A DNA stretch of 64,000 nucleotides, taken from positions 1 through 64,000 of the forward strand of contig DATGMD010000002.1 in the NCBI GenBank assembly GCA_035293805.1, read 5' to 3'. Below the pieces are notes generated by a model. The model did not search any database. It was not told the origin of the DNA and worked only from the letters and a program-made list of their open reading frames with translations. This document shows, one piece after another, positions 23,315 to 32,200 of the stretch. The stretch is from JAJPHF01 sp035293805. Its GTDB lineage: Bacteria > Chloroflexota > UBA6077 > JAJPHF01. Positions within the stretch are counted from its first letter, which is position 1. Each line of letters opens with the position of its first letter. A program made the position numbers and the translations under genes.

Positions 23315-24206
23315 AATCCTGCCCGACGAACGAGTATGGGGCCCACGGGCCGGTCAGCTGGACACTCACCCCTTGCGGCTCGTACGCGCGCGCCAGCTCG
23401 GCCGCGATTGCCCGGAACGCGTCGGCGGCGGTCGCATCGACCAACAAGGCCGCGCTCAGCATCAGCCGCGTCGGACCGGGCGCCGCCGCCCCCACAGCAT
23501 TGCGTCGCGCCGCGGCACTTAGCGATTCGAGCCGGCCGAATATCGCGGCGAGCGCCTCCGCAGCCAGGCGATCGGCCGCCGCGGCGCGCAGCCGCTCGCG
23601 CCGCTTGCGGAGCAGGTAGGCCCGCCCGGGACTCGCCTGAGCGATCTCCGAGGCGAGCCGGCACAGCTCGTCGCTAGATTCGTTCACCGTGGCGAGCCAG
23701 CGTGCGTCGTCTCGGTACACCCTCAGCCCCCACTCGTACTTGCCACGCACCCGCTCCAGCAAGGTGCGAAACTCCTCCGCGCGCTCGCGGAGCAACGCCT
23801 CGACCCGCTCCGGCCCTCGGTAAACCGTGCCGAATGCCATCGGCACCAGGGCCGGCGCAGCCGGTAGCAGGGCACGGACCGCATCCTCGTGCTGTACGGC
23901 GAGCGGCGCCAACCGCGGGAGGTCGGTCAGCAGCGCGTTGAGCGGCTCTTCTTCGAACGTCGCGCTCGGCACGCGGCTCACGGCAGCCACGAGGTCTCCC
24001 ACGGTGATCGGAAACAGCGGCTCGCGCGGGTCGAGTCCTGACACCGCGCGGTTCGCCAAGAGTCGCTCGCCCTCGGTCCCGGCCTCAACGATCCCGTATA
24101 GGTAGAGGAGTGCCGGTGCTCCAGTGAGTGTGACGTCTACCGCGCCGGCAGGCCGCTCTCCCGCATCGCGTGGCGAGCTTCCCCGGCGCCCGCCGATTGG
24201 GGTCAT
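23301..24206 (-). CDS. Gas vesicle protein of the GvpF/GvpL family (second copy)
   Basis: A 301-residue member of the GvpL/GvpF family, accessory proteins essential for vesicle assembly. The conserved opening LLYLYGIVEAG begins only at about residue 32, after a basic 30-residue extension. Further family blocks are ITVGDLVAAVSRVP, PMAFGTVYRG, LERVRGKYEWGLRVYRD and a final LTGPWAPYSFV. A start nearer LLYLYGIV is possible, but the current ATG overlaps the gvpG stop by 4 bases, which favours it. It differs strongly from the first copy at 24505, consistent with an F/L pair that works in the accessory complex with GvpG. Confidence 0.9.
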   Translation of the reverse strand: MTPIGGRRGSSPRDAGERPAGAVDVTLTGAPALLYLYGIVEAGTEGERLLANRAVSGLDPREPLFPITVGDLVAAVSRVPSATFEEEPLNALLTDLPRLAPLAVQHEDAVRALLPAAPALVPMAFGTVYRGPERVEALLRERAEEFRTLLERVRGKYEWGLRVYRDDARWLATVNESSDELCRLASEIAQASPGRAYLLRKRRERLRAAAADRLAAEALAAIFGRLESLSAAARRNAVGAAAPGPTRLMLSAALLVDATAADAFRAIAAELARAYEPQGVSVQLTGPWAPYSFVGQDYGAA

Positions 24207-24505
24207 GGCGGCTCCTGCCCGCTGTAGGTGATCGCGGGCGAATCGGGTTCCGCCGATGGGCGGGCGAGCGACTGGCGGTACTCGCGGGCCGCCCGCAGGC
24301 GGGCCATGATGTCCGCCTCCTGCGCGGCGTAGTCTTGCTCGGTGATCTCCCCCTCGTCGAGGTGAAGCTGCAGCTCAAGTAATTCTTCGCGGATACGGGC
24401 CTCGTCGTATAGCTCGCGCTCCGCCATCTCCTCGATCCGGTTCAGTATGAAGCGGAATCCGGTCAGCGGCGCCGTGAGCGGAGCGGTGAGCAGCTTCAAC
24501 AGCAT
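24203..24505 (-). CDS. gvpG: Gas vesicle protein GvpG
   Basis: A 100-residue GvpG: a hydrophobic opening (LLKLLTAPLTAPLTGFRFIL) then a charged helical stretch (IEEMAERELYDEARIREELLELQLHLDEGEI in outline) and EQDYAAQEADIMARLRAARE. GvpG is a small coiled-coil accessory protein needed for assembly, often encoded directly after gvpF as here. Its start overlaps the gvpF stop by one base and its stop overlaps the next gene by four. The C-terminal 25 residues are Pro/Ser-rich and not family-conserved. Confidence 0.93.
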   Translation of the reverse strand: MLLKLLTAPLTAPLTGFRFILNRIEEMAERELYDEARIREELLELQLHLDEGEITEQDYAAQEADIMARLRAAREYRQSLARPSAEPDSPAITYSGQEPP

Positions 24506-25332
24506 CAGCCCGAGGTCCCTGCGCGCTCTAGCTTGAGGCGAATATTCACGAAGTTGTATGGCGGCCAGGGGCCAGTGTAAAGAAAGCGCAGCTTGCCCTC
24601 GTAGCGCTGGGCGATCTCCTGCACCTTCTGATCGAAGGCGCCCGCGCTGCTGCGCTCCACCAGGAAGGCGGCGTTCAGGATCATCTTGTCGCCAATGGGT
24701 TTGTTGTGCCGCGAGGCAATGGCGCAGTCGCGCAGGTGATCGTAGATCTCGCGGACGTATGCGTCCGACTTCTCACTCATCGCCTGTTCCACCAGGCGGC
24801 CAAGTTGCATGCGTGCGAAGTACGTGGAGGTCTGTCGGTTGGACATGATTTCGTCCTTCAACCGCCCGATCTCCTCGCTTTCGTCCTCGACCTCTTTCAG
24901 TACCGTCTCGGGCGTCCAGTTCACCTTCAGCCCGAACTCGATCTTGTCCTTCATCTTCTCCAGCACGTCGCGCAAGGCATCGGCCGTGTCCTTCAGGAAC
25001 TCGACCACGTCCTCCTCAGTGCGAAACACCGTGCCGAAGCTCATCGGAATGACTGTGAACTCCTTCATCACCGTCTCATTGACGTGCTCGTAGGTCAGCG
25101 CGTTCTCCCTCGTCGGGTCGTAGACCATCACGGGGGTATCCGACACGACCGCCGCCAACCCGCCGTGATGGATGGTGTACACTTCATCGCCACGGCCGCC
25201 CATACCGATGTTCCCGAAACTGCGGGGCACGTCCGCCTCGATGATGCAATAGACCAGCTTGCCCTCGTCGGGGTCGCGCGCCGACGGACGCTCGTCAATA
25301 GCAGCCAGGAGCCCCTCCTCTTCCGCGGTCAT
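24505..25332 (-). CDS. gvpF: Gas vesicle protein GvpF
   Basis: A 275-residue GvpF/L-family protein and the first gene of the gas-vesicle operon. Family blocks are LVYCIIEADVPRSFGNIGMG, IHHGGLAAVVSDTP, KEFTVIPMSFGTVFRTEEDV, LEKMKDKIEFGLKVNW and the C-terminal LYTGPWPPYNFVNIRL. GvpF is known from structural work to bind GvpA and to sit at the gas-facing side or act as a chaperone for the shell. The ATG at 25332 follows GGGGTGATCTG; the ORF to 25434 has an implausible N-terminus. Transcription probably starts in the 285-base divergent gap that separates it from the TPR gene. Confidence 0.94.
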   Translation of the reverse strand: MTAEEEGLLAAIDERPSARDPDEGKLVYCIIEADVPRSFGNIGMGGRGDEVYTIHHGGLAAVVSDTPVMVYDPTRENALTYEHVNETVMKEFTVIPMSFGTVFRTEEDVVEFLKDTADALRDVLEKMKDKIEFGLKVNWTPETVLKEVEDESEEIGRLKDEIMSNRQTSTYFARMQLGRLVEQAMSEKSDAYVREIYDHLRDCAIASRHNKPIGDKMILNAAFLVERSSAGAFDQKVQEIAQRYEGKLRFLYTGPWPPYNFVNIRLKLERAGTSG

Positions 25333-25617
25333 CAGATCACCCCACGACAGAATAGCAGGTGTATAGGGCCCGGAGAACCACCCGGCCCGGCATGATACGC
25401 CCGGGGCCAAAAGGCAGGCCAGCGGCGTCGGCACGCCACGCGCAGTCTACGCGCGCAGCAAGATGTATGCCAATAAGATCCCGGGGCAGCAGCAGCGATA
25501 TGCTTGACGCGCCCCCCCGTCGATGCCAAGCTATAGGCACCATTGGCGGCTCAACTCTTCGGCCGCAACACGGGCCCCAACCTCGCGACCACCTCTGACA
25601 GAAAGGCTGCGCTACCC
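25333..25617. other. Divergent promoter region of the gas-vesicle and TPR genes
   Basis: About 285 bases between divergently transcribed gvpF (minus) and the TPR gene (plus). The centre (25455-25545) is less GC-rich than flanking genes and has a TTGACG at about 25503 on the plus strand, but I could not pair it with a -10 box at standard spacing. Regulation of the gas-vesicle operon must start here, so operators are likely, but none is assigned. Confidence 0.4.
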
Positions 25618-27126
25618 ATGCATGTTACCCTTCGCATGGCCGCCGTGCTGGCCGCAAGCCTGGCGCTCGTCTCCGGTGCCTTCACGCCGTTCACACCGCG
25701 AGCGCTGGCAGCACCGGTGGGTCAGTTCGACTACCAGGGACGCGCCGCGCAACGCTTCGAGGCGGGCGACTTCCAGGGCGCCGTCGACGACTACACCCGC
25801 GCCATCCAAGGCAACCGCAACAACGACCGCAGTCGCGCCGACGCGTACGTGGGACGGGGCAATGCGCTCGCGCGGCTCGGCAACCTCACCGCCGCCATCG
25901 ACGACTTCACCCACTCCCTGCTGTTCGCCAACACGCCGGAGGCGTACGTCGGACGGGCCGATGCGCGGGCGCGGCAGGGCGACGTGCAGGGTGCGATGGA
26001 CGACTACGCGACGGCGCTGCGCCTGACCGCCAATAGCCCGGCGGCCGCCGACGTGTACAGCGCTCGCGCTACCATGCGGGCCGCACGCGGCGATACGGCT
26101 GGGGCGCTCGACGACTTGGCGCAGGCGATCCGCCTCCGCCCGACCGCCGATCTCTATACGACTCGCGCGGACCTGCGGATGAAGGCCGGCGACCGCGAGG
26201 GCGCGATGCAGGACCTGGCACAGGCCATCGCCATCAACCCCAACTCGGTGGACGCGCTCAGCGCACAGGCCGGCGCGCTCGCGGACAGCGGCAACCCGCA
26301 GGCGGCCATCGAGTACTTCAATCGCGTCCTGGCGATCGATCCCCGCGCGGTGGATGCCTACAGCGGCCGAGGCTACGCCCGCTCGGCGCTCGGCGATACG
26401 AACGGCGCCATCGAGGATTTCAGCCTGGTCTTGCAGCTGAATCCCAACGCGGCGGACGCTTACAGCGGCCGCGCCTACGCGCGCTCCAGCGCGGGCGACG
26501 TGGCCGGCGCCATCGACGACTTCACCCGGGCCATCCAACTCAATCCCAACCTCGCCGATGCCTACCTGGGGCGCGCCTACGCGCGCATTACAGAGAATGA
26601 CACCACGGGCGCCATTGACGATTTTTCTCAGGCCATTAGTCTCAATCCGAACCTGGTCGACGCTTACGACGGCCGCGGCAACGCGCGCGCCAGCAGCGGG
26701 GATGCGCAAGGCGCCCTTGAGGATTTCACGCAGATCATCCGGCTCCGGCCCACTGCTGCCGCCTACAGCAGCCGCGCCTACGCGAACGCAACGCTCGGCA
26801 ACCCGCAGGCGGCCATCGACGACTTCACGCAGGCCATCCAGCTCGATCCGCGGCTCGCCGATGCCTACAGCGGCCGCGCGTACGCTCGCGTGGCGATGGG
26901 TGACACGCGGGGCGCAATCGACGACTTCAGCCAGGCGCTGGCGATCGACGACACCCTGGCCGATGTATACATGGGCCGGGGCTACGCGCGCGGCGAGCTG
27001 GGCGACCGCGCCGGCGCCCGCGCCGACATGCAGCGCGCAGCCGATCTCTTCGCGGCGCAGGGCAAGCCCGACCAGGCCCGGGACGCGCGCAACGCCATCG
27101 ACGACTTCGCGGACGACGAAGAGTAA
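25618..27126 (+). CDS. Secreted TPR-repeat protein (13 repeats)
   Basis: A 502-residue protein with an N-terminal signal peptide (MHVTLRMAAVLAASLALVSG, cleavage likely near ALAAP) followed by about 13 consecutive 34-residue TPRs. Repeats share the pattern ADAYSGRAYARxxxGDxxGAIDDF with Asn/Asp-Pro at repeat ends, and several are nearly identical, indicating recent internal duplication. A short acidic tail (DDFADDEE) ends the protein. Such superhelices bind peptides or partner proteins outside the membrane. It is divergent from gvpF, but nothing shows a functional link. The upstream in-frame ATG at 25543 would mask the signal peptide, so 25618 was chosen. Confidence 0.9.
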   Translation: MHVTLRMAAVLAASLALVSGAFTPFTPRALAAPVGQFDYQGRAAQRFEAGDFQGAVDDYTRAIQGNRNNDRSRADAYVGRGNALARLGNLTAAIDDFTHSLLFANTPEAYVGRADARARQGDVQGAMDDYATALRLTANSPAAADVYSARATMRAARGDTAGALDDLAQAIRLRPTADLYTTRADLRMKAGDREGAMQDLAQAIAINPNSVDALSAQAGALADSGNPQAAIEYFNRVLAIDPRAVDAYSGRGYARSALGDTNGAIEDFSLVLQLNPNAADAYSGRAYARSSAGDVAGAIDDFTRAIQLNPNLADAYLGRAYARITENDTTGAIDDFSQAISLNPNLVDAYDGRGNARASSGDAQGALEDFTQIIRLRPTAAAYSSRAYANATLGNPQAAIDDFTQAIQLDPRLADAYSGRAYARVAMGDTRGAIDDFSQALAIDDTLADVYMGRGYARGELGDRAGARADMQRAADLFAAQGKPDQARDARNAIDDFADDEE

Positions 27127-27288
27127 CCGACGTGCCCTCGACCCCTCCTCGCGGCATGGAATGGGGTGGACCGGAACGACACATCGCAGTCCACTACCCA
27201 AGCCGCGCTCAACCGAGCGGGGGCAACGGCCCCGGCGCCGTCTGCCCCCCTTCCTTACACAACGGCGACGTGGCGGCCTTCGCACCGG

Positions 27289-28635
27289 CTAAGCCGGCTC
27301 CCCGCTTGCCTCGGAGGGAAGAGGGGCCGGGGGAGTCCGGTACGCCTCGTCGAGCAACTCGACGAGATGGCGGACGCGGATAGGGCTGCCGATCTCGGCC
27401 AGACCCGCTTGGAGCTGGAGCATGCAGCCGGGATTGGCCGAGACGATGACCTCAGGTGTCATGTCGAGGGCATTGGCGAGCTTGCGCCGGCGGAGGTCGC
27501 CGGACAGGCCCGGATTGGTGAGATTGTAGATGCCCGCGCTACCACAGCACAGGTCGGATTCAGCCATCTCCACGAGCTGCACGCCGGGGATCGCCCGCAA
27601 GAGCTGGCGCGGCTGGGTCTTGATGCCCTGCGCGTGGACGAGGTGACACGGCTCCTGGTAGGTGACCCGCAGGTCGAGCCGGCCGGGCGGCGGGACGAGA
27701 TCGAGCGCGGCCAGGTACTCGGTCACGTCCTTGACCTTGGCGGCCATGGCCGCGGCGCGCTCGGCGTAGGCCGGGTCGTCGGCGAGCAGGTGGCCGTACT
27801 CCTTGAGCGCGGCGCCGCAGCCGGCGGCATTCACGACGATCGCCTCGACGTCGAGCCGCTCGAACGCCTCGACGTTGCGCCGCATGAGCGCACGGCCGTC
27901 GTCCAAGAGGCCCGCGTGGACGTGCAGCGCGCCGCAGCAGCCCTGGCCGGGCGGGGCGACGACCTCGCAGCCGTTCGCCGCCAGCACGCGGGCCGTCGCA
28001 CGGTCGATCTCCGCGTAGGCGGTGCTCATCACGCAGCCGGCGAACAACGCGACGCGCCGCTGCGCTGTCCCCGTGGGCATCCAGGTCTGGCCCTTAGGCA
28101 CCAGGAACTGGCGGTCGATGGCGGGCAGCATCCGCTCGCGCTCGGCCAGGCCGGCGACGCGCAATAGGCCGGTGGCGCGGGCGAGCCGTTGCAGCCCCGT
28201 GCGCTGGTACAGGCGCAGCAGCCCGGCGAACAGCCGAAAGCGCGGCATCGAGGCGAAGAGACCGCCGAAGACCACCCGCCTAAGCAGGCGCTGCGACCAC
28301 GGTCGCGGCGTCGCGCGCTCGATCTGGGCGCGGGCCGCCTCGACGAGCTGGCCGTACTGCACGCCGGAGGGGCACACCGCCTCGCAGGCACGGCAGTCGA
28401 GGCACTGGTACATCTGCTCACGGAAGACTGGCGAGTCGAGACCGATGCGCCCTTCGGCCACCTGGCGGATCAGGTGGATGCGGCCCCGCGGCGAGGACGG
28501 CTCGACGTAGCGCTCGCGGTACGTCGGACAGTTTGGCAGGCACAGTCCGCAGTGGACGCACGTCTGCAGGATGTTGTCGGACGGCACGTCGGGTGACGTG
28601 AAGCCCGCTCGAGGAGGCGCTGCGGTCGTGTCCAC
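27289..28635 (-). CDS. glcF: Glycolate oxidase iron-sulfur subunit
   Basis: A 448-residue electron-transfer subunit of the GlcDEF complex. Two [4Fe-4S] motifs lie in the N-terminal part (CVHCGLCLPNCPTY and CLDCRACEAVCPSG), and the C-terminal half has two CCG-type domains (GCCGALHVHAGLLDDG and CCGSAGIYNLTNP) that resemble heterodisulfide-reductase-type modules. It passes electrons from the flavin subunits to the respiratory chain. It starts with GTG at 28635, 79 bases after glcE, as the last gene of glcD-glcE-glcF. No strong ribosome site is visible, so coupling to glcE translation is possible. The 162-base gap to the TPR gene (27127-27288) shows no clear gene. Confidence 0.92.
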   Translation of the reverse strand: MDTTAAPPRAGFTSPDVPSDNILQTCVHCGLCLPNCPTYRERYVEPSSPRGRIHLIRQVAEGRIGLDSPVFREQMYQCLDCRACEAVCPSGVQYGQLVEAARAQIERATPRPWSQRLLRRVVFGGLFASMPRFRLFAGLLRLYQRTGLQRLARATGLLRVAGLAERERMLPAIDRQFLVPKGQTWMPTGTAQRRVALFAGCVMSTAYAEIDRATARVLAANGCEVVAPPGQGCCGALHVHAGLLDDGRALMRRNVEAFERLDVEAIVVNAAGCGAALKEYGHLLADDPAYAERAAAMAAKVKDVTEYLAALDLVPPPGRLDLRVTYQEPCHLVHAQGIKTQPRQLLRAIPGVQLVEMAESDLCCGSAGIYNLTNPGLSGDLRRRKLANALDMTPEVIVSANPGCMLQLQAGLAEIGSPIRVRHLVELLDEAYRTPPAPLPSEASGEPA

Positions 28636-28714
28636 GGCTCTTACCGCCTGCGAGGCTGGGATGCGCCTGGGCCACCGCCAGGGGCCAGGCGCTCGGCGCG
28701 GCAGGGCGCCCGGG

Positions 28715-30184
28715 CTAGATGCGGCCCACGTAGCGCCCGGGGTTCAGGATGCCACTGGGGTCAAAGCGCGCCTTTAGCTCGCGCATGACCGCGAGCCCCG
28801 CCGGCTCGCGGCCCCACAGCGGCAGGTTCTCCTTCGCCACCGTGGGGCAGGAGAGCACGACCGACTGCCCCCAGCGACGCACCAGCTCGGTCTGCAGCGC
28901 CCAGAGCGCCCAGGCGAACACCGCGGGCAGCGCGTCCTCCGGCTGCCCCACGCGCAGGTAGATGATACCAGAGCCCGCGTCGGCGAACTGGAGGCAGCGG
29001 AGGTCCACCTGGCCCGCCACCTCGGCCACGCCCGCCATTACCGCCGGCAGGTCGCTGGGCACGACGCTGAGCTTGAGCAATGCGCTGTTGCGCGGGTCGG
29101 CGTCGAGCGTCTGAAACGCCAGCAGGCCGTCCCAGAAGGTTGCCGCAGCATCGGCCGCCAGCGCGCGCGCGTCGGCGGCGCCCCAGACCCCGGCGCGGCT
29201 GCAGACTTCGCGGACCTGGCGCGCGGTCGTCACCTCGGCGCCCTCGAAGCGTGCGGCCAGCGCGGCGCCGGCAGTGCCCGGGCTGCCGCTGGCCGACGGA
29301 CGCACGCCCAGGCCGCCGGCGACGACGCCGTCGAGCACGACCACGGCGCAGGGCAGTAGCTGCGACGCGAGCAGCGACTCGGCGGCGACGAGCGCGGCGT
29401 CGAGCGCGGCGAAGCTGAGCACGGCGGTGCCGTCGGCCGGCGGGCGCGGCGAGAGCTTGAAGTTCAGCTCGACGATCACGGCCAGCGTGCCGAGCGAGCC
29501 GACGTACAGCTTCATCATGTCGTAGCCGGAGACGTTCTTCACGACCATGCCGCCGCCGCGCGTGAGCGTGCCGTCGGGGTGAGCCGCGCGCACGCCGATG
29601 AGCGCGTCGCGGGCGGTGCCGTAGCGGAAGCGACGCGGGCCGGAAAGGTTGGCGGCGACGAGGCCGCCGAGCGTCGCCGTTTCGGGCCGCGGGCAGTCGA
29701 GCGCGAGCCGCTGGCCGTGAGCCGCGAGTACCGCGTCGAGTGCGGCGAAGCTGACGCCCGCCTGGACCGCTAGCGTGAGGTCGGCGGGCTCGTAGGCGAC
29801 AACCTGGCTCAGCCGGCGCAGGTCGAGCGCGAGGTCGGCGGCGCGGGGCGGATAGCCGAGCGCCATCGCCGTGCCGCCGCCCCAGGGGATCACGGCGGCG
29901 CCGGCCTCGTTCGCCAGCGCCAGCACTGCGACCACTTCCTCTGCGCTGCCGGGCGCGGCGACCAGCGCGGGCGTCAGATCGTCGACACGGTATGCCGCGC
30001 ACCGCTCGCCGGCGTACACCCAATCGGCGCCCAGCGCGTCCACCAAGCGTCGCTGGAGCGCGACCGCCGCGTCAGGTGCGAGGGGCCGTGGGCTGAGGGC
30101 CGGGGGCCAGAGACTATCGTCTCCCGCTGGCCCCTGCCCCCCGCCCGCAGGTCGCTGCGCCGGGCCTTGCGCCTCAGTGGCCAT
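28715..30184 (-). CDS. glcE: Glycolate oxidase FAD-binding subunit
   Basis: A 489-residue flavoprotein of the vanillyl-alcohol-oxidase/PCMH fold. The FAD-binding half has IPWGGGTAMALG, LRRLSQVVAYEPADLTLAVQAGVSFAAL, LGGLVAANLSGPRRFRYGTARDALIGVR and VVKNVSGYDMMKLYVGSLGTL, which are GlcE rather than GlcD features. The C-terminal half includes the FAD-linked oxidase domain ending RFDPSGILNPGRYVGRI. The N-terminal 30 residues are Gly/Pro/Ala-rich and probably disordered. Its ATG overlaps the glcD 3' end by 11 bases, giving tight coupling. GlcE is longer than the 350-residue E. coli protein, mostly because of the N-terminus and an internal low-similarity stretch. Confidence 0.9.
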   Translation of the reverse strand: MATEAQGPAQRPAGGGQGPAGDDSLWPPALSPRPLAPDAAVALQRRLVDALGADWVYAGERCAAYRVDDLTPALVAAPGSAEEVVAVLALANEAGAAVIPWGGGTAMALGYPPRAADLALDLRRLSQVVAYEPADLTLAVQAGVSFAALDAVLAAHGQRLALDCPRPETATLGGLVAANLSGPRRFRYGTARDALIGVRAAHPDGTLTRGGGMVVKNVSGYDMMKLYVGSLGTLAVIVELNFKLSPRPPADGTAVLSFAALDAALVAAESLLASQLLPCAVVVLDGVVAGGLGVRPSASGSPGTAGAALAARFEGAEVTTARQVREVCSRAGVWGAADARALAADAAATFWDGLLAFQTLDADPRNSALLKLSVVPSDLPAVMAGVAEVAGQVDLRCLQFADAGSGIIYLRVGQPEDALPAVFAWALWALQTELVRRWGQSVVLSCPTVAKENLPLWGREPAGLAVMRELKARFDPSGILNPGRYVGRI

Positions 30185-31625
30185 ATTCGGCCAGCAGCGC
30201 CGCGTGGCGGCTGTCCTGGCGCACTTCGCGCACCTCCGCGCAGGACACGCGGCTGGGGAAGATCTTGTCCGGGTTGAACAGGTCGCGCGGGTTGAAGCTG
30301 CCCTTCAGCCGCGCCATCGCCGCCAGGTCGTCGGCCGTGAAGATCAGCGCCATCTGCTCCTTCTTCTCCAGGCCGATGCCGTGCTCGCCCGAGATCGTGC
30401 CGCCCATGTCGATGCAGGTCTGGAGGATCTCCACGCCGGCGCGCAGCACGCGCTCGACGGCCCCTTGGTCGCGGCGGTCGAACAGGATCAGCGGGTGCAG
30501 GTTGCCGTCGCCCGCGTGGAAGACGTTGGCGATGCGCAGGTCGTACTCGCGGCTCACCGCCTCGACGCGCGCCAGCGTGGCGGGCAGCTTCGTGCGCGGC
30601 ACGACGCCGTCCTGCATGTAGTAGCTGGGGGCCAGCCGGCCCATCGCGCCGAACGCCATCTTGCGAGCGTTCCACAACGCCGCCCGCTCCTCGGCGGTGG
30701 CCGCGACGCGCACGCTGCGGGCCGCATTGTCGCGACAGATGGCGGCGATGCGCTCGATGGCGAGGTCCAGGCCCTCGCCGAGCCCGTCGACCTCGATCAG
30801 CAGCACGGCGCCCACGTCGGGCGGGAAGCCGACGTGGTACGCCTCCTCGACGGCCTGGCAGACGAGCCGGTCCATCATCTCCATCGCGGCCGGCACGATC
30901 CCCTGGGCGATCACCGCCGAGACGGTGTTCGAGGCGTCAACCACGTTGTCGAACTGGGCGAGCAGCACGCGCACCGCCTCGGGCAGGCGCGTCAGGCGCA
31001 ACAGCGCCTTGGTGACGATGCCCAGGGTGCCCTCGGAGCCGACGATCACGCCGGTGAGATCGTAGCCGGGCGTGTCGAGCCCCGGGCCGCCCGTCCAGAC
31101 TAACTCGCCGCTCGGCAGCACCACCTCCAGCGCTAGCACGTGGTTCGTGGTCACGCCATAGGCCAGACAGTGCGGCCCGCCGGAGTTCTCGGCCACGTTG
31201 CCGCCGATCGTGCAGGCTTTCTGGCTGGAGGGGTCGGGCACGTAGTAGTAGCCGTGCGGGCTCGTGGCCATGGAGAGGTCGAGGTTGATGACGCCGGGCT
31301 CGACCAGCGCGCGGCGGTTGCGGTAGTCCAGCTCCAGGATACGGTTCATGCGGGTCATGGCGACCTGGATGCCGCCGCGCTTGGCAACCGCGCCGCCCGA
31401 CAGTCCCGTGCCGGCGCCGCGCGGCACGATCGGCACGTCGGCCTCGTTCGCCAGGCGGACGATCTCGACGACCTGCTCGGCGCGCGTGGGCAGCACGACA
31501 ACCGAGGGCTCGTGGACGTCGAAGGCGCCGTCGTACTCGTAGATGGCCAGCTCGTCCGGCCGGTGCACGACGCCATCCGGCCCCAGGACCTGCTGCAGCC
31601 GCGCGACCAGCTCAGTGCGCTCCAT
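30174..31625 (-). CDS. glcD: Glycolate oxidase subunit GlcD (FAD-linked)
   Basis: A 483-residue catalytic flavoprotein that oxidises glycolate (or D-lactate) to glyoxylate (or pyruvate). Key blocks are PRGAGTGLSGGAV for FAD binding, NVAENSGGPHCLAYGVTTNHVLALEVVLPSGE, TPGYDLTGVIVGSEGTLGIVTKALLRL, and the C-terminal NVFHAGDGNLHPLILFD and GGTISGEHGIGLEKKEQM, which carry the active-site His residues. A 265-bp dispersed repeat ends 176 bases upstream of the ATG at 31625. A much longer frame to 32207 runs through this repeat and is not supported. A -10-like TATGGT lies about 50 bases upstream of the ATG. Confidence 0.94.
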   Translation of the reverse strand: MERTELVARLQQVLGPDGVVHRPDELAIYEYDGAFDVHEPSVVVLPTRAEQVVEIVRLANEADVPIVPRGAGTGLSGGAVAKRGGIQVAMTRMNRILELDYRNRRALVEPGVINLDLSMATSPHGYYYVPDPSSQKACTIGGNVAENSGGPHCLAYGVTTNHVLALEVVLPSGELVWTGGPGLDTPGYDLTGVIVGSEGTLGIVTKALLRLTRLPEAVRVLLAQFDNVVDASNTVSAVIAQGIVPAAMEMMDRLVCQAVEEAYHVGFPPDVGAVLLIEVDGLGEGLDLAIERIAAICRDNAARSVRVAATAEERAALWNARKMAFGAMGRLAPSYYMQDGVVPRTKLPATLARVEAVSREYDLRIANVFHAGDGNLHPLILFDRRDQGAVERVLRAGVEILQTCIDMGGTISGEHGIGLEKKEQMALIFTADDLAAMARLKGSFNPRDLFNPDKIFPSRVSCAEVREVRQDSRHAALLAEYGH

Positions 31626-31800
31626 CGCTCTGCTCTCTCTGCCGTGTAGCGCCCCCGGACGCCTCTCTGGGGGCACCATAGCACGCTTTGGCCCGTGGAG
31701 ACGAGCCACATAGCCCAATCGGGTGTTTCCCGCGGTTCGGCGTCGCGTGGTCGGGGCGCGGCCCGACCGGACGTGAGACCCCGAGTGCGGGGTGCGCAAG

Positions 31801-32065
31801 TTTATCCGAGGAACGGTCAAACGATGCTCCTTTACCAGTCGGTTAAGTGCTAGGCCGGGCGCGGGTCTGCGCGCGCTGGTCGGGCGCGGAAGGTCGCATC
31901 GTTTGCCCCGTACGATAATCCTCCGATGGCTCGCGGCGGGCCGGGCCGGCGGGGGCGTGCCCCGGGCATGGGCGCGGGCGGCGAGCGCGGTGGGATGCGT
32001 GTACGGGCAGGGACGGCGACCACGTCGCGCGAGGTAGCGGGCGCTCTCCGGCGCGCCTCGCGGCC
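31801..32065 (+). repeat. Large dispersed repeat, copy B (265 bp)
   Basis: Aligns in inverted orientation with 13374-13639. Inverted arms 31903-31913 and 32001-32011 remain largely complementary (seven pairs, a bulge, three pairs) although several bases differ from the equivalent arms in copy A. A second pair, AAACGATGC (31819-31827) with GCATCGTTT (31896-31904), is shared by both copies and overlaps the first pair by two bases. Copy B lies 176 bases upstream of the glcD start, in the same relative orientation and almost the same distance as copy A is from its gene. No protein-coding signal is convincing. Confidence 0.85.
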
Positions 32066-32200
32066 GGATATTGGCTGGGTGACAGCCGGGCATGGCGCAG
32101 CAAGCAGCGCGTCTACAAGATAATGCATTGGCACGGGGCGGTCGTCCGGCGAAGATAGGCGCAACGGGATGTGGGCCGGCGGCGTGCCAACCGGGGCGCG

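Noticed and set aside
31792..32037. Small proteins encoded in the two 265-bp elements (RGTVKRCSF-type frames)
   Set aside because: The frames align only because the DNA aligns; they have no ribosome site or codon bias, and the stop and start positions differ between copies.
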